Source: Macrotrachela quadricornifera (Eukaryota > Rotifera > Eurotatoria > Philodinida > Philodinidae). Taken from it: a DNA stretch of 64,000 nucleotides. The position numbers were made by a program, and so were the translations under genes. The stretch spans positions 203,213 to 267,212 of the forward strand of contig JAJEKB010020594.1 of the NCBI GenBank assembly GCA_022393335.1, in the 5' to 3' direction. The stretch's first letter is position 1. Each line of letters opens with the position of its first letter. This document shows positions 10,966 through 22,227 of the stretch, in pieces. A model generated the notes under the pieces. It ran no database searches and was not told the DNA's origin. It saw only the letters and a program-made list of their open reading frames with translations.

Positions 10966-11336
10966 TATTAGTTTTATATTTTTCTTATATATATCATAAC
11001 CACCCGTTTTAATCTTTTAAAAGGATCAATTGAAAATAGATAAGGATCTGAGAAAAAAAAATTTACAACATTTTTCTAGTTATATAGCTACTCTTACTCC
11101 GCCGATGAATAAGAAAGGTTCATTTGAATAGTTATAAACTGTTTTTGAGTTAAGTCATTATTTACTGTTTTCATCTCTTCTCTTTTCAATAATTTGGAAC
11201 ATAAAGATTTGTAAATAAGCATTGCTTTTATTTTCTTGCATGTATGCATGAGTATCATAGGGAAAAAATAATGTGAAGCAAAAGCTATAAAAACGTAGCA
11301 CACGTTTAGATCAGTCAGATACTATGAGTATGATAA

Positions 11337-12976
11337 TTAACAAAAAACATCTTGAAAACATAATATTTTGCTACAATGACTACATCTAATAAACGCATAT
11401 TGATCGCATGAAGGTATGTCACAGTGATCCTGTTTGAATTGGAAACACACCTGTGTGACTGTTTGAAAAGGTCGAGGATCGACATTAGTATAGCCACTTT
11501 TGAACCATGCGTAGCGTATCATAGGTGTGAAAACAGGGAATGAAAGTTGATTATGGATAATAGATTGTAAACGGATGATATTATTCCTTTGAGCAAGATG
11601 AATATCTATTTCATCAAGAAGAACCCATTCGTAAACCTTACGCACGATTACTTTCCATTGCCTGTTAAAAAATACATCCAGAGGCTGAATTATCAAAGTT
11701 GTTTTTGATGGAATCTCTAATCGTGTGAGTCTTTTAATTGACTCATAGATACCTTTTCTATTTCCCTGTCCAGACCAGCTATCAGAGAGAAGTAATGTCG
11801 GTTGTGAAATTAGCGAAGGAATGAGACACTTATCGCGCCAATATTCAACTAGTGACGTGGTTAATTTTCCAGATGCGCTACATGTAACAACAACATTTTT
11901 CATCTGTGGAAGATTTGCTTTCATATTCTCACTCATTCGTCCATTTGCTTCTTTGAGACATATATAGACGGGACCGAAGAGTTTACCACTCATACTTATT
12001 GTCGGTTGAATCGTATAGCTATGGGTGGCTGCATTTATCAAACGTACGGCGGCAAGTGTTGTCTTTTCACCCCGATATGAAAGAGTTCGCGTTGAGGGAA
12101 ACTCAAGCTGAAGGCCGGATTGGTCTGTGTTCAACACGAAATCATCTTTGTAATGAGGCAATAATGATTTAACTTCGATAACAAATTGTTCTGCTGATTT
12201 TTTAATTTCAGTTTCATTGATCACTTCACGTTTTGCGACTACCTGAAAGAGACACGATCAATACACTAATTTACAACATAAAACTTTCATCTGGTTTATA
12301 CGATATATGTCCTAACCTTTATAATTTTTCTTGAACATCTATCATGTTTATGCTTAAAATTTAAGATCCAATGATCTGACGCCACAAAATCGTGCAATGA
12401 TATCATCCTTGCTTTTCGTATAACCCATCTTTTTAAGTCCATGTCGTGAACTGGACATAAAATATCCAGAGCATGTTCAAAATTATTATAAACATAACCT
12501 TCTATTGAATCCACTTTTTGTTTTTTTGTTCTTTTTCTCTCAACATACTCCCGAAAACGTGCCATATATGATTAATGAGCGATTCTTCGAAATTTGTTAT
12601 GAACATATTTCCACGTATGAGATCGTTTTCCAGTTTTTGGATTAATTGCATCGTAATATTCAAGTACTCGCTTCATATATGACAAAGAAAATGATTCGAA
12701 TACAGGATTTTCTTCGTCTTTTTCTTCATAATCTAAATCATGAGATGATTCATCAAGACCTTCTTCGCATCCATCTATTTCATCGTCCGACATATTGTGA
12801 TCCAGAGTCGTTTCGTCATCTTCATTGTATGACGTGCTTGTCCATATCGACTCGAATACATTGAACAATTGATCAACAAGCTCTACCGCTTGAACTTGAG
12901 TAAGTGATGATGGAACTGGAAGCTCTTTAAGTGTCCGCTCTCGAAACAACTGTGTTATTCGATCTACTCCATCCAT
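11337..12976 (-). pseudogene. Pogo/Tigger-type DDD transposase with one nonsense codon
   Basis: Exon A 12976-12317 and exon B 12242-11337 flank a 74-nt intron (12316-12243, donor GTTAGG, acceptor TTTCAG). Exon A has an acidic N-terminal region, then a helix-turn-helix-like DNA-binding region. It is broken by a single in-frame TAA at 12574-12572 (probably CAA to TAA), after which the same frame continues with ARFREYVERKRTKKQ. Exon B is the catalytic DDE_1-type domain: first aspartate in NTDQSG, second in LLLSDSWSG, third in IIQPLDVFFN, so the triad is DDD and complete. The C-terminus has a cysteine pattern (CDQ, CSHC, CFQ) suggesting zinc binding. Only this one break separates it from a full coding sequence. 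Confidence 0.8.
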
Positions 12977-13290
12977 TACTGTTTTTCAGATTATTATAAA
13001 AACTACGTAATACTTTTTATACATTCTCGAGCGACGTTTTTAGTTTTCTCTCATTTGGTGCACTTCTATACGCATACCATAAGGAGAACGCCGACTGATA
13101 AATGAAAAATAGTTTCTTCTACACTCTCTCCTTTTTTTCTTTGATAGTTATGCACATACCAAAGTAGATACAGATTAACATCATTTACAAAATTATATCC
13201 TTGCACATACAAATGCGTCAAAATTACCATGTCAGTCACATATAAGAAAAATATAAAACTAATACTTTTTGTGAAACACGAACAAAAAGG

Positions 13291-13340
13291 GGGGGGTGAA
13301 GGGTTTGGGGGGAAAAATTTGCCCCCCCCCCCCCCCCCCA
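13291..13340. repeat. G-run/C-run block
   Basis: A purine block with several G runs is followed 10 bases later by an uninterrupted run of about 18 C. This is extreme for such an AT-rich region. It can form a hairpin or a four-stranded structure, or may be an assembly or polymerase artefact. Confidence 0.7.
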
Positions 13341-13450
13341 CAGACGTGACAGACATCTTTAGCAACGAAGCCTCACAGACGTGACAGACACGTTAGAAAC
13401 GGCTTATCACAGACGTGACAGACATCACTGACCGTGACAGACAGATAAGA
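13339..13450. repeat. Tandem repeat of CACAGACGTGACAGACA, ~34 bp period
   Basis: Copies begin at about 13339, 13374 and 13409, with a partial copy near 13432. It lies inside the pogo-like element between the transposase promoter side and the right TIR. Confidence 0.7.
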
Positions 13451-13474
13451 GTACCATCTCAAACCGTAACCTAC

Positions 13475-13690
13475 ATCTTAATGTATTAATTAATTATTTG
13501 ATTAGCTATTAACTAATGAATTAGGTTTAATTGATTAATTGGATTTTAATTAATTAATTCGTGTCTGATTAAGCAACTCATGTTTATTTAGTTAATTAAT
13601 TAGTGTTTAATTAATTAAATACCTATTGCAGATCGTGACCAATACCTCAGCTGATTAATTAATTCGCATCTAATTGATTAATTATCCGTT
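13475..13690. repeat. TTAATTAA-rich block
   Basis: Dense TAATTAATT words in a low-complexity block with no coding potential. It abuts a 250-base stretch of ordinary composition before the right TIR. Confidence 0.6.
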
Positions 13691-13968
13691 AGAAACAGGA
13701 TGTTGGGCCCATCATAGAGAGTGAGAAATGCGGTGTAAAGTCATCACATATTATGACAGATAGCTTCAGGATACTATCAGGGGTCATGCATAACTCAAGT
13801 CTAGTTAAAATATCAATGGAGTATCTTCTCATTGAAGTTCTATGGTCTATAGTCTGGAATAATGCGGAAGCATGCCCAGTTATACATAAAACACCAATTT
13901 TTTGAGAATTACCAACAATGAGTGTATCGTGTTTCACATTTTTAATCCCGAAGGGATTGCGCTGAAAG

Positions 13969-14160
13969 CTTTTTTATATGAAAAAACTAAAATTTAGCTG
14001 TAAAAGTGGGAATTCTGCTTATAACTTAAAAAATTCATAACTCTTCCTAGAAGCAACTTCCGCACGAATCAAGCTAGGATATATCATACCTAACTATAGC
14101 CTATCGAACCATGAAACCCCCAGTCGAAAAGCTTTTTAGCACCTCGGGTGGTTCCCTCGT
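13969..14160. repeat. Right TIR of pogo-like element
   Basis: Inverted copy of 10772-10965; the outer end reads GGTTCCCTCGT directly before TA. Confidence 0.85.
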
Positions 14161-14162
14161 TA

Positions 14163-16003
14163 GTGGATTGTTCACAGAAGACCGGATATCTCTTGTGTCT
14201 CGTTGACTTCCATATTTGGGGAAGATTTGTTGTATTATTTGTAGGCGAAAATCAGTCAATGCAATATTCACTTGCTTTGTTTTTTTTGTACAATATATAT
14301 GCGTTCAGTACAGATAAATCAAGCACATGAAAGAATAATTTTTTGTACCACTTGAATGTCTTGCGTATACTTGCTGAAAAGCTAATTTGCATATCTGTCC
14401 GGTCCACCAAACGCCTATTTTGATTATATTCGTGAATACACAGAGGTTTCATGATTGGTTTGTTCGTGACATATTCGATCTTACCAGTTGGTAGAATACG
14501 AGGCTCATGAATTGTAGACAACATGTACACATCTCTCTTGTCATGCCATTTCAACGCCAACATAGTATCTGTATATTGAAATACCGATTCACCTTTTCTA
14601 AAATTTGATGGAAATGTTGGTGGACCAACTTTATTCCTTCGACTGGTTCCACAAGCACCGGTTCGATGACGATACAGTTCTACAAAAAGAAAAAGATTTG
14701 TATGCCAGTTATCAACAAAAACGACGTGACCTTTGTCCAAATAATTTCCTAAGAGTGTCATGACGATAGTGCCCGGTATTCCAAGTTCTTTATTCATCTG
14801 AACTTCGGTTTGTTTGCCTGAATACACCATGAGATTTAGGATGAAACCAGTGTAGCAATCACATAATACGAACAGCTTGACGCCAAACCGGCGCCGTTTG
14901 AATGGCATATATTGTTTGAAATTCAGACGTCCTTTCCACAGCATCAGGCTCTCGTCAATGCACAAGTTTTTGTAGGGTGTGAAGCACTGTTTGAGCTTCT
15001 CTTGTAAGTCGTCAAAAACTGGTCTGATCTTATGTAATCGATCGTCGTAGTGTTGTTTCTTGTTGTCATGGAAATGGAGGAATTTTAGAATCAAGAGAAA
15101 TCGATCTCTAGTGAACATTCGAACAAAAATTGGAGTGATGATTAATGGATTTGAAGACTAATAGTCTTTTAGTCGATTTTTTTGTATAAGCCACAAGCAT
15201 CACTATAGCAAGAAATGAATACATTTCAGGAACGTTTGTACTACTCCACGCCGCTTGATGAGAACTAGAAGAATTAGAAACACCTCTGCCTGACAATGAT
15301 TGGTACTGATTGGTCTCATTCACTATTCGTTCCAACAAGTTTTGATCAAAAAACACTTACAAAAACTCTAATGGAGATCCATTTTTCACGATGATTGTGT
15401 CCCAGTTTATACCAGATCCTGACGTAAATTCAAATAAACGAGGTGTAAAATTACCGGCTCTTCAAATTCTTGCTCGATCGGATGGATAAATATCATCTTC
15501 AGATTCTTCTTCGTCAGAGTTATCGTCTGGATTACTGCTAGAAGCATTGTCCAGATCATTAACAAAATCATTGTCAGAATTCTTGTCACTTTCGATATCC
15601 AGATTGCCGAAAATTTCATCAATTTCCATGCTTTCGCTAACTCTGGAGAAAGCCATAATTTCAAGAGCGAAACGGATGTAATTTAAAAGTATAAGTGGTA
15701 CTACACCAGCGTTGATATCAGCTATGCGTGCTACGTATTTCTTCTTCAACTGGCTTATATAAACATGTATCAACGAAGCATAATAGATGCGTAACAGTAG
15801 AAGAGAAAAAACTAATATGATATATTGCCTTTGGTTGTCTTGTGGAATGTAAAGAACAATAGAAAACAGATAAGCGGAGCACAGTAGTGAATCATACTCT
15901 GACTGCACGTAATTATTTTTACTTTTCAATATATACTGTGCACACTTATTCGAAGAAAAATGTCCATCACGCATATATGCGTCTCCCGCCCCGAAAGGGT
16001 TAA
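14163..16003 (-). mobile_element. piggyBac-type transposon, degraded, interrupted at its 3' side
   Basis: The 5' end (right side in the window) has the piggyBac layout: TTAA at 16000-16003 preceded by CCGCCCCGAAAGGG and by a palindrome GCATATATGC at 15971-15980. The coding part lies at 14252-15654 on the minus strand. The pogo-like element begins two bases from the last piggyBac coding sequence, so the 3' terminus has been displaced or lost; no matching TTAA-CCC end was found left of 10770. Confidence 0.7.
14165..15654 (-). pseudogene. piggyBac transposase, several frameshifts and stops
   Basis: Reads as a piggyBac (DDE_Tnp_1_7) transposase in pieces. An acidic N-terminus (15654-15462) is followed by a stop at 15359-15357 and a block at 15356-15108 with IVNETNQY and VPEMYSFLAI. 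A frameshift near 15170 leads into the main catalytic block 15118-14252: RDRFLLILKFLHF, LCIDESLMLWKGR (first Asp), VFVDNWHTN (second Asp) and VDRTDMQ (third Asp), so the DDD triad can be seen. A further one-base shift near 14255 moves the C-terminal DFRL segment into another frame, and the frame then runs to the TA where the pogo-like element starts. Not functional. Confidence 0.8.
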
Positions 16004-16552
16004 AAGTAATATTTAAAGAGATTTTTTATTTTTTCACAAAGAAATTTCATTTCTATTCTAAGAAAACATGAATAATCCATCTTTGTATGATAGCCTTTGA
16101 AACAATCAACAATAGATAGAGACACATTAGAGTAAGAACAAATATTGTGTATTGTGTCGAAGATTATGGAATAAGCAAACCACGCATTTTTGTTGAGGTT
16201 GTTCTAGCTGCAATGTTTGTGGAATAGACGAAAACGTTGAGTAATTAAACTGAGAGAAGAAGTCCTTGTGGATGCTCTTCCGATGGTAGTTGTCCTTTGT
16301 GATCCGAACTTCATCAAAATATTTTTCATAAGATCGAGCCGAAAATCAGAAAAGTGGGACAAAATATCATTCTGCATTTTATAAATTAAAAATGTATTAT
16401 ATATTGTCATACCCAATAGGTGGAACAATCCTTCTTGTACCATCTAATAGACAATAAAAAGCTTTTTTAAACGGTTAAAAAGTATTCTATTACGGCCTTT
16501 TTTCGATAAAGATATTTGCACATATATGTGCTGTCGGGAGCGAAAAGGTTAA
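16004..16552 (-). mobile_element. Second piggyBac-type remnant, internally deleted
   Basis: TTAA at 16549-16552, preceded by GGGAGCGAAAAGG and the palindrome GCACATATATGTGC (16518-16531), has the same architecture and orientation as the end at 16000. Only ~100 bases separate this terminus from a C-terminal transposase fragment, so most of the gene has been deleted. The 3' terminus cannot be placed exactly. Confidence 0.6.
16204..16443 (-). pseudogene. piggyBac transposase C-terminal fragment
   Basis: An open 79-codon piece reads LFHLLGMTIYNTFLIYK, then SDFRLDLMKNILMKFGSQRT and RFRLFHKHCS. It aligns motif by motif with the C-terminus of the neighbouring piggyBac copy (FHVLDLSVLNAYILYK, then DFRL and YGSQR in a shifted frame). 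The catalytic domain is missing. The two copies are diverged, so they are related families and not a recent duplication. Confidence 0.7.
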
Positions 16553-17776
16553 AAGACGTGTAAAAGATAAAGGAAAAGAGTGCGTATGTAGCATTTAATT
16601 AAAATAGATTACAGTATGTTGGTGTTTTAAATTGAAAGGATTATTATCTTATCATAAAGTTTGTAGATGAAGGAGAAAAACATGTACAATATGTGATAGA
16701 CTAAAAACGTTTTTTCTTCGTTTGTAGAATGTGTTTTTTTGTAAAAACTTAGATCTAAATGTCATTTGTGAACGTGAAATTTATTCATATTAATGCTTCA
16801 TGCGCTGCAGAACTAAGAATTTCAATGGATAATTATCGTATTTAATTATGGATTGGTAAGGAATATTGAAGGTTGAAAGACTATATCTCATCTGAATTTA
16901 TTATCTAATACCATCACTTTATTTAGTATTCTAGCGATTATTTTAAAATTTAGTTTAGTATCATGTTCAACAAATTGACTCGTCACATATGATTAAATTT
17001 TACAAAATGATCTTTTCACTTTGTATTGCTAATGAAGAATATATGAATACATATCTTGATGACTTCACTAGAGCTGATTTAATAAATTGCTTTCTATCTG
17101 TGAAAAAGTAATTTTTTTTTGTTGAGATCAATAATGATAGTTAACAAAGGATCTTCCTAGACATGTCTTTATGGATATTAAGCTTGTACATGCCTCTAGC
17201 AGTGGTAAAAAATCAGCTGCTTTACTCGAGCCGTAAAGGAGATATTTAGTTTTTAGTTTGTTACCTGACTTATGGGCCACCCTGTAGATTGACTCGAGCC
17301 TACCCAAGCCTACCCTGTTGAAATCTAGGGTGGGCTTGTGCCTTCCCAGGCCTCGTGGCTCCGCCGCCTATGAGTTCACTACAGTATAAATACCAAAATA
17401 TAAAATTCGCGATTCTTCTCGTTATTTAACTTTATCAATCTATTCATGTAGTTCATAATCATTGTTATAGGTGATCAAATATTGCGTAGTTGTATTCAAA
17501 TTTGAACCATTTTTTTAAAAATTTTACATTGTAACGTTTTAATGAATAGGTAACCTTTATCAAGCAATAGCACAAAGTTAACAAGATGCTAGCTACTTTA
17601 CTTCTTTCATTTTTCTTTTGATAAAATTTATTAATCATCAAATGGCAAGATTGTAACGATGATAAAACTGTACTCAGAATTGACCAGAAAATACCTAATT
17701 TCGAAGAAGGAAGGATGATCAAGTGCTTTTATATAAGTAATTCTACGCATATTCATTGTATCTATCTCACTTTTAG
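16553..17776. other. Intergenic
   Basis: No supported gene. A GC-richer patch at about 17290-17365 contains a hairpin, AAGCCTACCCT pairing with AGGGTGGGCTT. A polypyrimidine stretch ending in TTTTAG directly before the ART start codon could be a 5' UTR splice acceptor. Confidence 0.5.
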
Positions 17777-18961
17777 ATGACTCAGAGTAGTGAACAGACA
17801 ATGGAATTGACGATGAGCTTATTAAACACTCGAAACGAAAACCAAATGCAAATATATTCCAATTTGGAAAATTATATTAAAACAATAGATCAAATGGGTC
17901 CCTCAGATAATGCAGCACTTTATGTTACTTGTTACGAATATAATAAAGATGTTCACAGATTAGTATTAACAAGTAACCCATTAAAATTATCCGCATGTAT
18001 TTTATCTCAATCAAAGTTATATGATGAATTAAAATTAAATGAAATAAAAGAATCATATTTAAAAAATTCGAATTTATATGATTCGCAGAAAGATGTTTCA
18101 GATAATGGCTATATAGAATGGTCAATAAACGGTGATTATTTAAAAAATAAAGCTAAAGAATTTCGTGAACAAATTGATTTATATAAAACTTATGATAATC
18201 AACATCCTTTTATAAAAAAAATATTAATTGAAATAATAGAATATTATTTAAAGGAATATTTAATTGAAAAAGAACATTTTTCAAGAGCTCAAGCACGAAA
18301 GATAGAAAATTATTTTAAAAAAGCCATTGAAGAACAAAATTATTTAGAATATTTTATAAAAGCTTATACATTAAGTAATAAATTTCATCGGATTTTAAAC
18401 AAACATCTATCATTATATATATTACATTATTTTGATACATCATCTCATTCTTCTTTACTAACAAATTATCGTTTAATTAATTGTTTAGCACAAATTGTTA
18501 CATTATTAACTAATCATCCAGATATACATAAATATAAATATAAAGGTATGTGTTATCGTGGCTTATTAATGAACGAAAATGATTTAGAATACTATAGTAT
18601 TGGAAACTATATATTACATCGATCATTTACGTCAACGTCAAAAGATCGTTCAATAGCTGAACTATATACCAATAAGAGGAGAGAAAATATTTCAGAAAGA
18701 AATTCGAATTATCATGATTTGACACAAGTATCTGTTTTATTTGAATATACAATTAAACAGAATAAAACAGCTATTGATATTGAGGATATATCGGTGATAA
18801 AAGATGAAAAAGAAGTATTAGTCTTACCATTTTCAGTATTTCAAATTAAAAACAGAATTGAAAATTATTCAAATATGTGTTTGCCGGTGTTAGTTGAAAT
18901 TCATCTAGAAGATTGTGAAGATAATGAACAGCTAAATAATGAAAAACAGAAAAGTACGTAG
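17777..18961 (+). CDS. Arginine-type mono-ADP-ribosyltransferase (ART), intact, intronless
   Basis: A 394-residue uninterrupted frame from ATG. The ART signature is complete: R261 in CYRGLL, the FTSTS motif at 284-288, and the ExE turn E344-K345-E346 followed by VLVLP. This is the R-S-E triad of toxin-like ARTs that move ADP-ribose from NAD+ to arginine (family knowledge). Residues 1-240 form a helical, lysine- and asparagine-rich region typical of rotifer and other lophotrochozoan ARTs. There is no signal peptide or GPI tail, so it is probably intracellular, unlike vertebrate ecto-ARTs. TTTTAG abuts the ATG, allowing a spliced 5' UTR; an AATAAA about 10 bases past the stop could be the poly(A) signal. 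Substrates unknown. Confidence 0.88.
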   Translation: MTQSSEQTMELTMSLLNTRNENQMQIYSNLENYIKTIDQMGPSDNAALYVTCYEYNKDVHRLVLTSNPLKLSACILSQSKLYDELKLNEIKESYLKNSNLYDSQKDVSDNGYIEWSINGDYLKNKAKEFREQIDLYKTYDNQHPFIKKILIEIIEYYLKEYLIEKEHFSRAQARKIENYFKKAIEEQNYLEYFIKAYTLSNKFHRILNKHLSLYILHYFDTSSHSSLLTNYRLINCLAQIVTLLTNHPDIHKYKYKGMCYRGLLMNENDLEYYSIGNYILHRSFTSTSKDRSIAELYTNKRRENISERNSNYHDLTQVSVLFEYTIKQNKTAIDIEDISVIKDEKEVLVLPFSVFQIKNRIENYSNMCLPVLVEIHLEDCEDNEQLNNEKQKST

Positions 18962-19328
18962 TATCACTAAAATAAATAATGAATTTATAAAATATTGACA
19001 TTAAAGTTAGAAAGATTTTTATCGTAATTTAGGATAATGACTTAGCATATCGAGTTACATTTTATTCTCTTTCTATACTTTTAGTGACCTCACCTCTCAT
19101 ATACATCCTCGATCTTTCAAGGAAAGAGGTACGGAATAAGAGTATCATGTTTTCACAAATACAACACAATTTTTCACCAAATGTTTTATGGAAAGAAGTT
19201 TAGTGGTTATATCTCGGAGAAGCATCTTATAAAAATAAAAATATTGAGGAAGTTGAGACATAGGCATATGAAGATAGAATCTATATTTGGTTGATAATAA
19301 ATTAATCAATCTCGATTATTCGAGTACT
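18962..19328. other. Intergenic between ART and membrane-protein exon
   Basis: It contains an AATAAATAAT run right after the ART stop, the probable ART polyadenylation region. Nothing else is supported. Confidence 0.45.
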
Positions 19329-19751
19329 ATGTTCCCTCCAATAGAAGTAAAAGCAACAAGGTCGAAGAGAAATAAGGTGTCTCTGGATTATTTAGACAAA
19401 TCATTAACAAGTCTCCCACAAGGAAGAAAAATAAGAAGAAATGCTGTGAAATCAAAATGTTTACGTGTTAGTATTGGCTTATCCATCATGTTCATCTTGA
19501 TTATCGCTGTAGCTTACATTATAAACACTAAAATAAAGCCTAATAATGAGACACAGAATGAAGAACGAAGAAACTATACTAAGACACATCAACAGTTAAA
19601 TAGCCAATCTCAGGGATTATTCGAAGAATCAACTGGAATAAACAGAAATAATATAATCGATGCGAAAAATAATCTGATGAGTTCGAATCAAAATATTGGT
19701 GGTAAGAAGCGCATTCAAAAACCAAGTAAGTCAATTAGTAAACGATTTTAG
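19329..19751 (+). CDS. Single-pass membrane protein exon, possibly N-terminus of the NHL protein
   Basis: From ATG at 19329 the frame gives 140 residues: a basic cytosolic-type stretch (KATRSKRNKV, GRKIRRNAVK), a hydrophobic helix (VSIGLSIMFILIIAVAYII), then a polar Asn/Gln/Ser-rich lumenal stretch with N-glycosylation sites. This is a type II (signal-anchor) layout. A GTAAGA within GGTGGTAAGAAGCG near 19700 could be a donor, letting the exon join the NHL gene downstream; rotifer NHL proteins often start with such an anchor. If unspliced, it ends at the TAG 19749-19751. No family recognised. Confidence 0.55.
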   Translation: MFPPIEVKATRSKRNKVSLDYLDKSLTSLPQGRKIRRNAVKSKCLRVSIGLSIMFILIIAVAYIINTKIKPNNETQNEERRNYTKTHQQLNSQSQGLFEESTGINRNNIIDAKNNLMSSNQNIGGKKRIQKPSKSISKRF

Positions 19752-21319
19752 ACAAAAATATACTTTCGAGTAATCATTGAGCATGCTTAAAAAGAAGAAT
19801 AAATTCATCATCAAGTATCTGGTAATGTAATGATAAATACTCTCCTTTGACCTTTAGCAAAATAGTATTGGTATTTTTGCGCACCTAATGAAGGTCCACA
19901 TCGAGTACTATTTCCGACTGGTCAAATTGGTAACAGTAAGTCGACGAAGAATCGTTATTGTTGCATTACTGGTTCAGAGTGTCAGTCCTTATTCTCAAGA
20001 CAGTTAGCTACAATCGTAGATTTTTCTTTAGACACTTCTGCAACTTTAATTGATGTGTCTTATAAAATATTACTCGTTGGAGAGTGTGTTGTTCACTTAC
20101 TATTTTCAGTATGCTATTGAACTGAGATACGATAGGAAAATATGTATTCTTCACTCATTATTTACTTCAAGTCGCTTTGTATATCTAATATTTTCGTCTT
20201 TTTAAGCTAATTAACGAAATATTTTTCAAACGGTTGGAAACAACCGATGAGTTATTAGACTTCAAAGACAACAAAAATATGAGAATAGGCTCATACCTTC
20301 TATAAGCTATCGGTAGGATCGATATATTATGGTTGTCTTTGCTGAAACGCACACTATTCTAATATCATCTGATACATTTTATTCAGATCTATCCGTTATG
20401 CAATGCTCATACTGTATTGCATTATTACAAAAGTCACTAACACTAATAATATGATGCAGACACATAAAGTTTCTAGAATAGTTACTGTACTCTGAAAAAG
20501 ATACCTTGCTACTGTCTTATTCGTTTCTGTAAATATTTTCAGAATCATTAAATAGATCTCATTGGAACCCATTGATTGGTATCCAATAAAGATTGAATCT
20601 ATACGATCGAAGTGGACTATTATATCACAATGATTATCGGAATCAATAGATGATAGATTCTAGCTTTATGAAAACTTTCAGGTAAATCATTTTCATGTAA
20701 ACCGCTACTAATATCTGAAGTACCCCGCAATTTTGAGCCAATCCTCGTACATGACGGTCTAGTTCACGGTCTATCCGACTGTATCATCGACAACAACAGA
20801 AATTGGTCATCCAAAATGCATTTGTTAAAGGATTATCGTAAGGAAGTTTTGAATATGAACGAAGCTAGTAAAATGTAGAATAACATTTTTCTCGTATATT
20901 TGGCAGTACTCTAGTACCTTTTAGAGTATTTAATATGGACAACAGAGAGCTAAATAAATCGACTCAGATGCAATGAGAGATGCTTTAAATGAGTTAGTCT
21001 CGATGGTGATAGAATTTTGACAGTCAAATTGAAAAAACTGACTAGACTAAATTGAATTCCGACGAAACGGCTATCATCGCTTAACGTCCTTTGACCTGTA
21101 TTCAATTTTTCAATATAATTTACCAAATACCTCAAAATCAAGTTAACTTTATCAAATTTTATTTCGAAAAAAATTATTGTTTTTCATTTTCAAAAAACAA
21201 AAATGAAAAAGTTATTTAAAAGAATTTTTAAAATTATCGAAGTATATTTTCCTTTGATTTCCAAACTCTTGTTCTTTTATTTTCTTTTTCAACGATTCTA
21301 TTCAATTATTTGTATTTAG
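19752..21319. other. Intergenic or intronic
   Basis: No strong exon was seen. If the membrane exon and the NHL frame are one gene, this is intron. A TTTATTTTCTTTTTC-rich tract and ATTTAG at 21314-21319 precede the NHL exon and look like a splice acceptor. Confidence 0.4.
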
Positions 21320-22227
21320 ATATGAAATGGAAACAACTTGCAATTACCATTGCTGGCGGAAATGGTCCAGGAAATCAATCAAACCAACTCTTTCTCCCCG
21401 CGGGTATATCAATTGACGATCATCAAACTATTTATATAGCTGACTATTGGAATCATCGTATTGTTGAATGGAAACCTAATGCAACAACTGGTCGAATAGT
21501 TGCTGGTGGAAATGGGTATGGAAATCAAACTACTCAATTGAATTATCCAATAGATGTAATTATTGATCAAGAAAATAATTCTTTGATCATCTGTGATTCG
21601 AAAAACAGACGAGTAATCCGATGGTCTCATCAGAATAATACAGATGGACAAATTATTATTTCGGATATTGATTGTATGGGTCTAGCAATGGATAAGAATA
21701 GATCTCTTTATGTTTCTGATTGTGTGAAGAATGAAGTGAAACGATGGAAAAGAGGAGAAAAAGATGGACGAATTGTAGCAGGCGAAAATGGAAAAGGAGA
21801 TTTTCTCAATCAGTTCGATTGTCCTACATTTCTCTTTGTGGATGATGAACATTCATTGTATGTATCTGATGACAACAATCATCGTGTAATGAAATGGAAG
21901 AAAGATGCAAAAGAAGGAATTATTGTGGCTGGTGGAAATGATCGAGGAAATAAATTGACACAATTGGCCTCTCCTCACGGAATAACTATGGATCAGTTTG
22001 GTCAACTCTATGTGGCAGATTATTACAATCATCGAATAATGCGTTGGTGTAAAGGGGCTAATGAAGGAACTATTGTTGTTGGTGAATATGGAGAAAGATC
22101 AATTAAGTTGAATAGTCCCGTTGGTATATTATTTGATAAACAGAGAAATCTTTATGTTGTGGATCATTGGAATCATCGGATACAAAAGTTTGAAATTGAT
22201 GAAAATGAAAATAATTTGTTTGACTAG
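21320..22227 (+). CDS. NHL-repeat beta-propeller protein
   Basis: About 302 residues from the first in-frame ATG (21322), or an exon from the acceptor at 21319. Six NHL repeats are visible, each ending in a variant of NHR-I/V-xxW: IADYWNHRIVEW, ICDSKNRRVIRW, VSDCVKNEVKRW, VSDDNNHRVMKW, VADYYNHRIMRW and VVDHWNHRIQKF, with AGGNG-type turns between them. Six blades would close one propeller. Repeat three is the most diverged. NHL propellers bind protein, RNA or glycan ligands; no enzyme residues (for example of peptidylglycine lyase) are seen. It may be the extracellular part of a type II membrane protein if joined to 19329-19751. AATAAA occurs about 50 bases after the stop. Confidence 0.85.

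Larger units (their letters stand above)
10772..14160 (-). mobile_element. Pogo/Tigger-like DNA transposon with long TIRs
   Basis: A 3.4 kb element bounded by inverted repeats of about 190 bp (outer end ACGAGGGAACCACCC) and flanked on both sides by TA (10770-10771 and 14161-14162), the target duplicated by Tc1/mariner-pogo elements. Its minus strand carries the transposase at 11337-12976. The TIRs differ at only a modest number of positions, but the transposase has a nonsense codon, so this copy is probably inactive. It lies inside or beside a piggyBac copy whose coding sequence stops at its right edge. Confidence 0.8.

Noticed and set aside
13066..13365. 99-codon minus-strand frame with a glycine/proline-rich part
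   Set aside because: It is produced by translating the G/C homopolymer block and lacks protein-like context.
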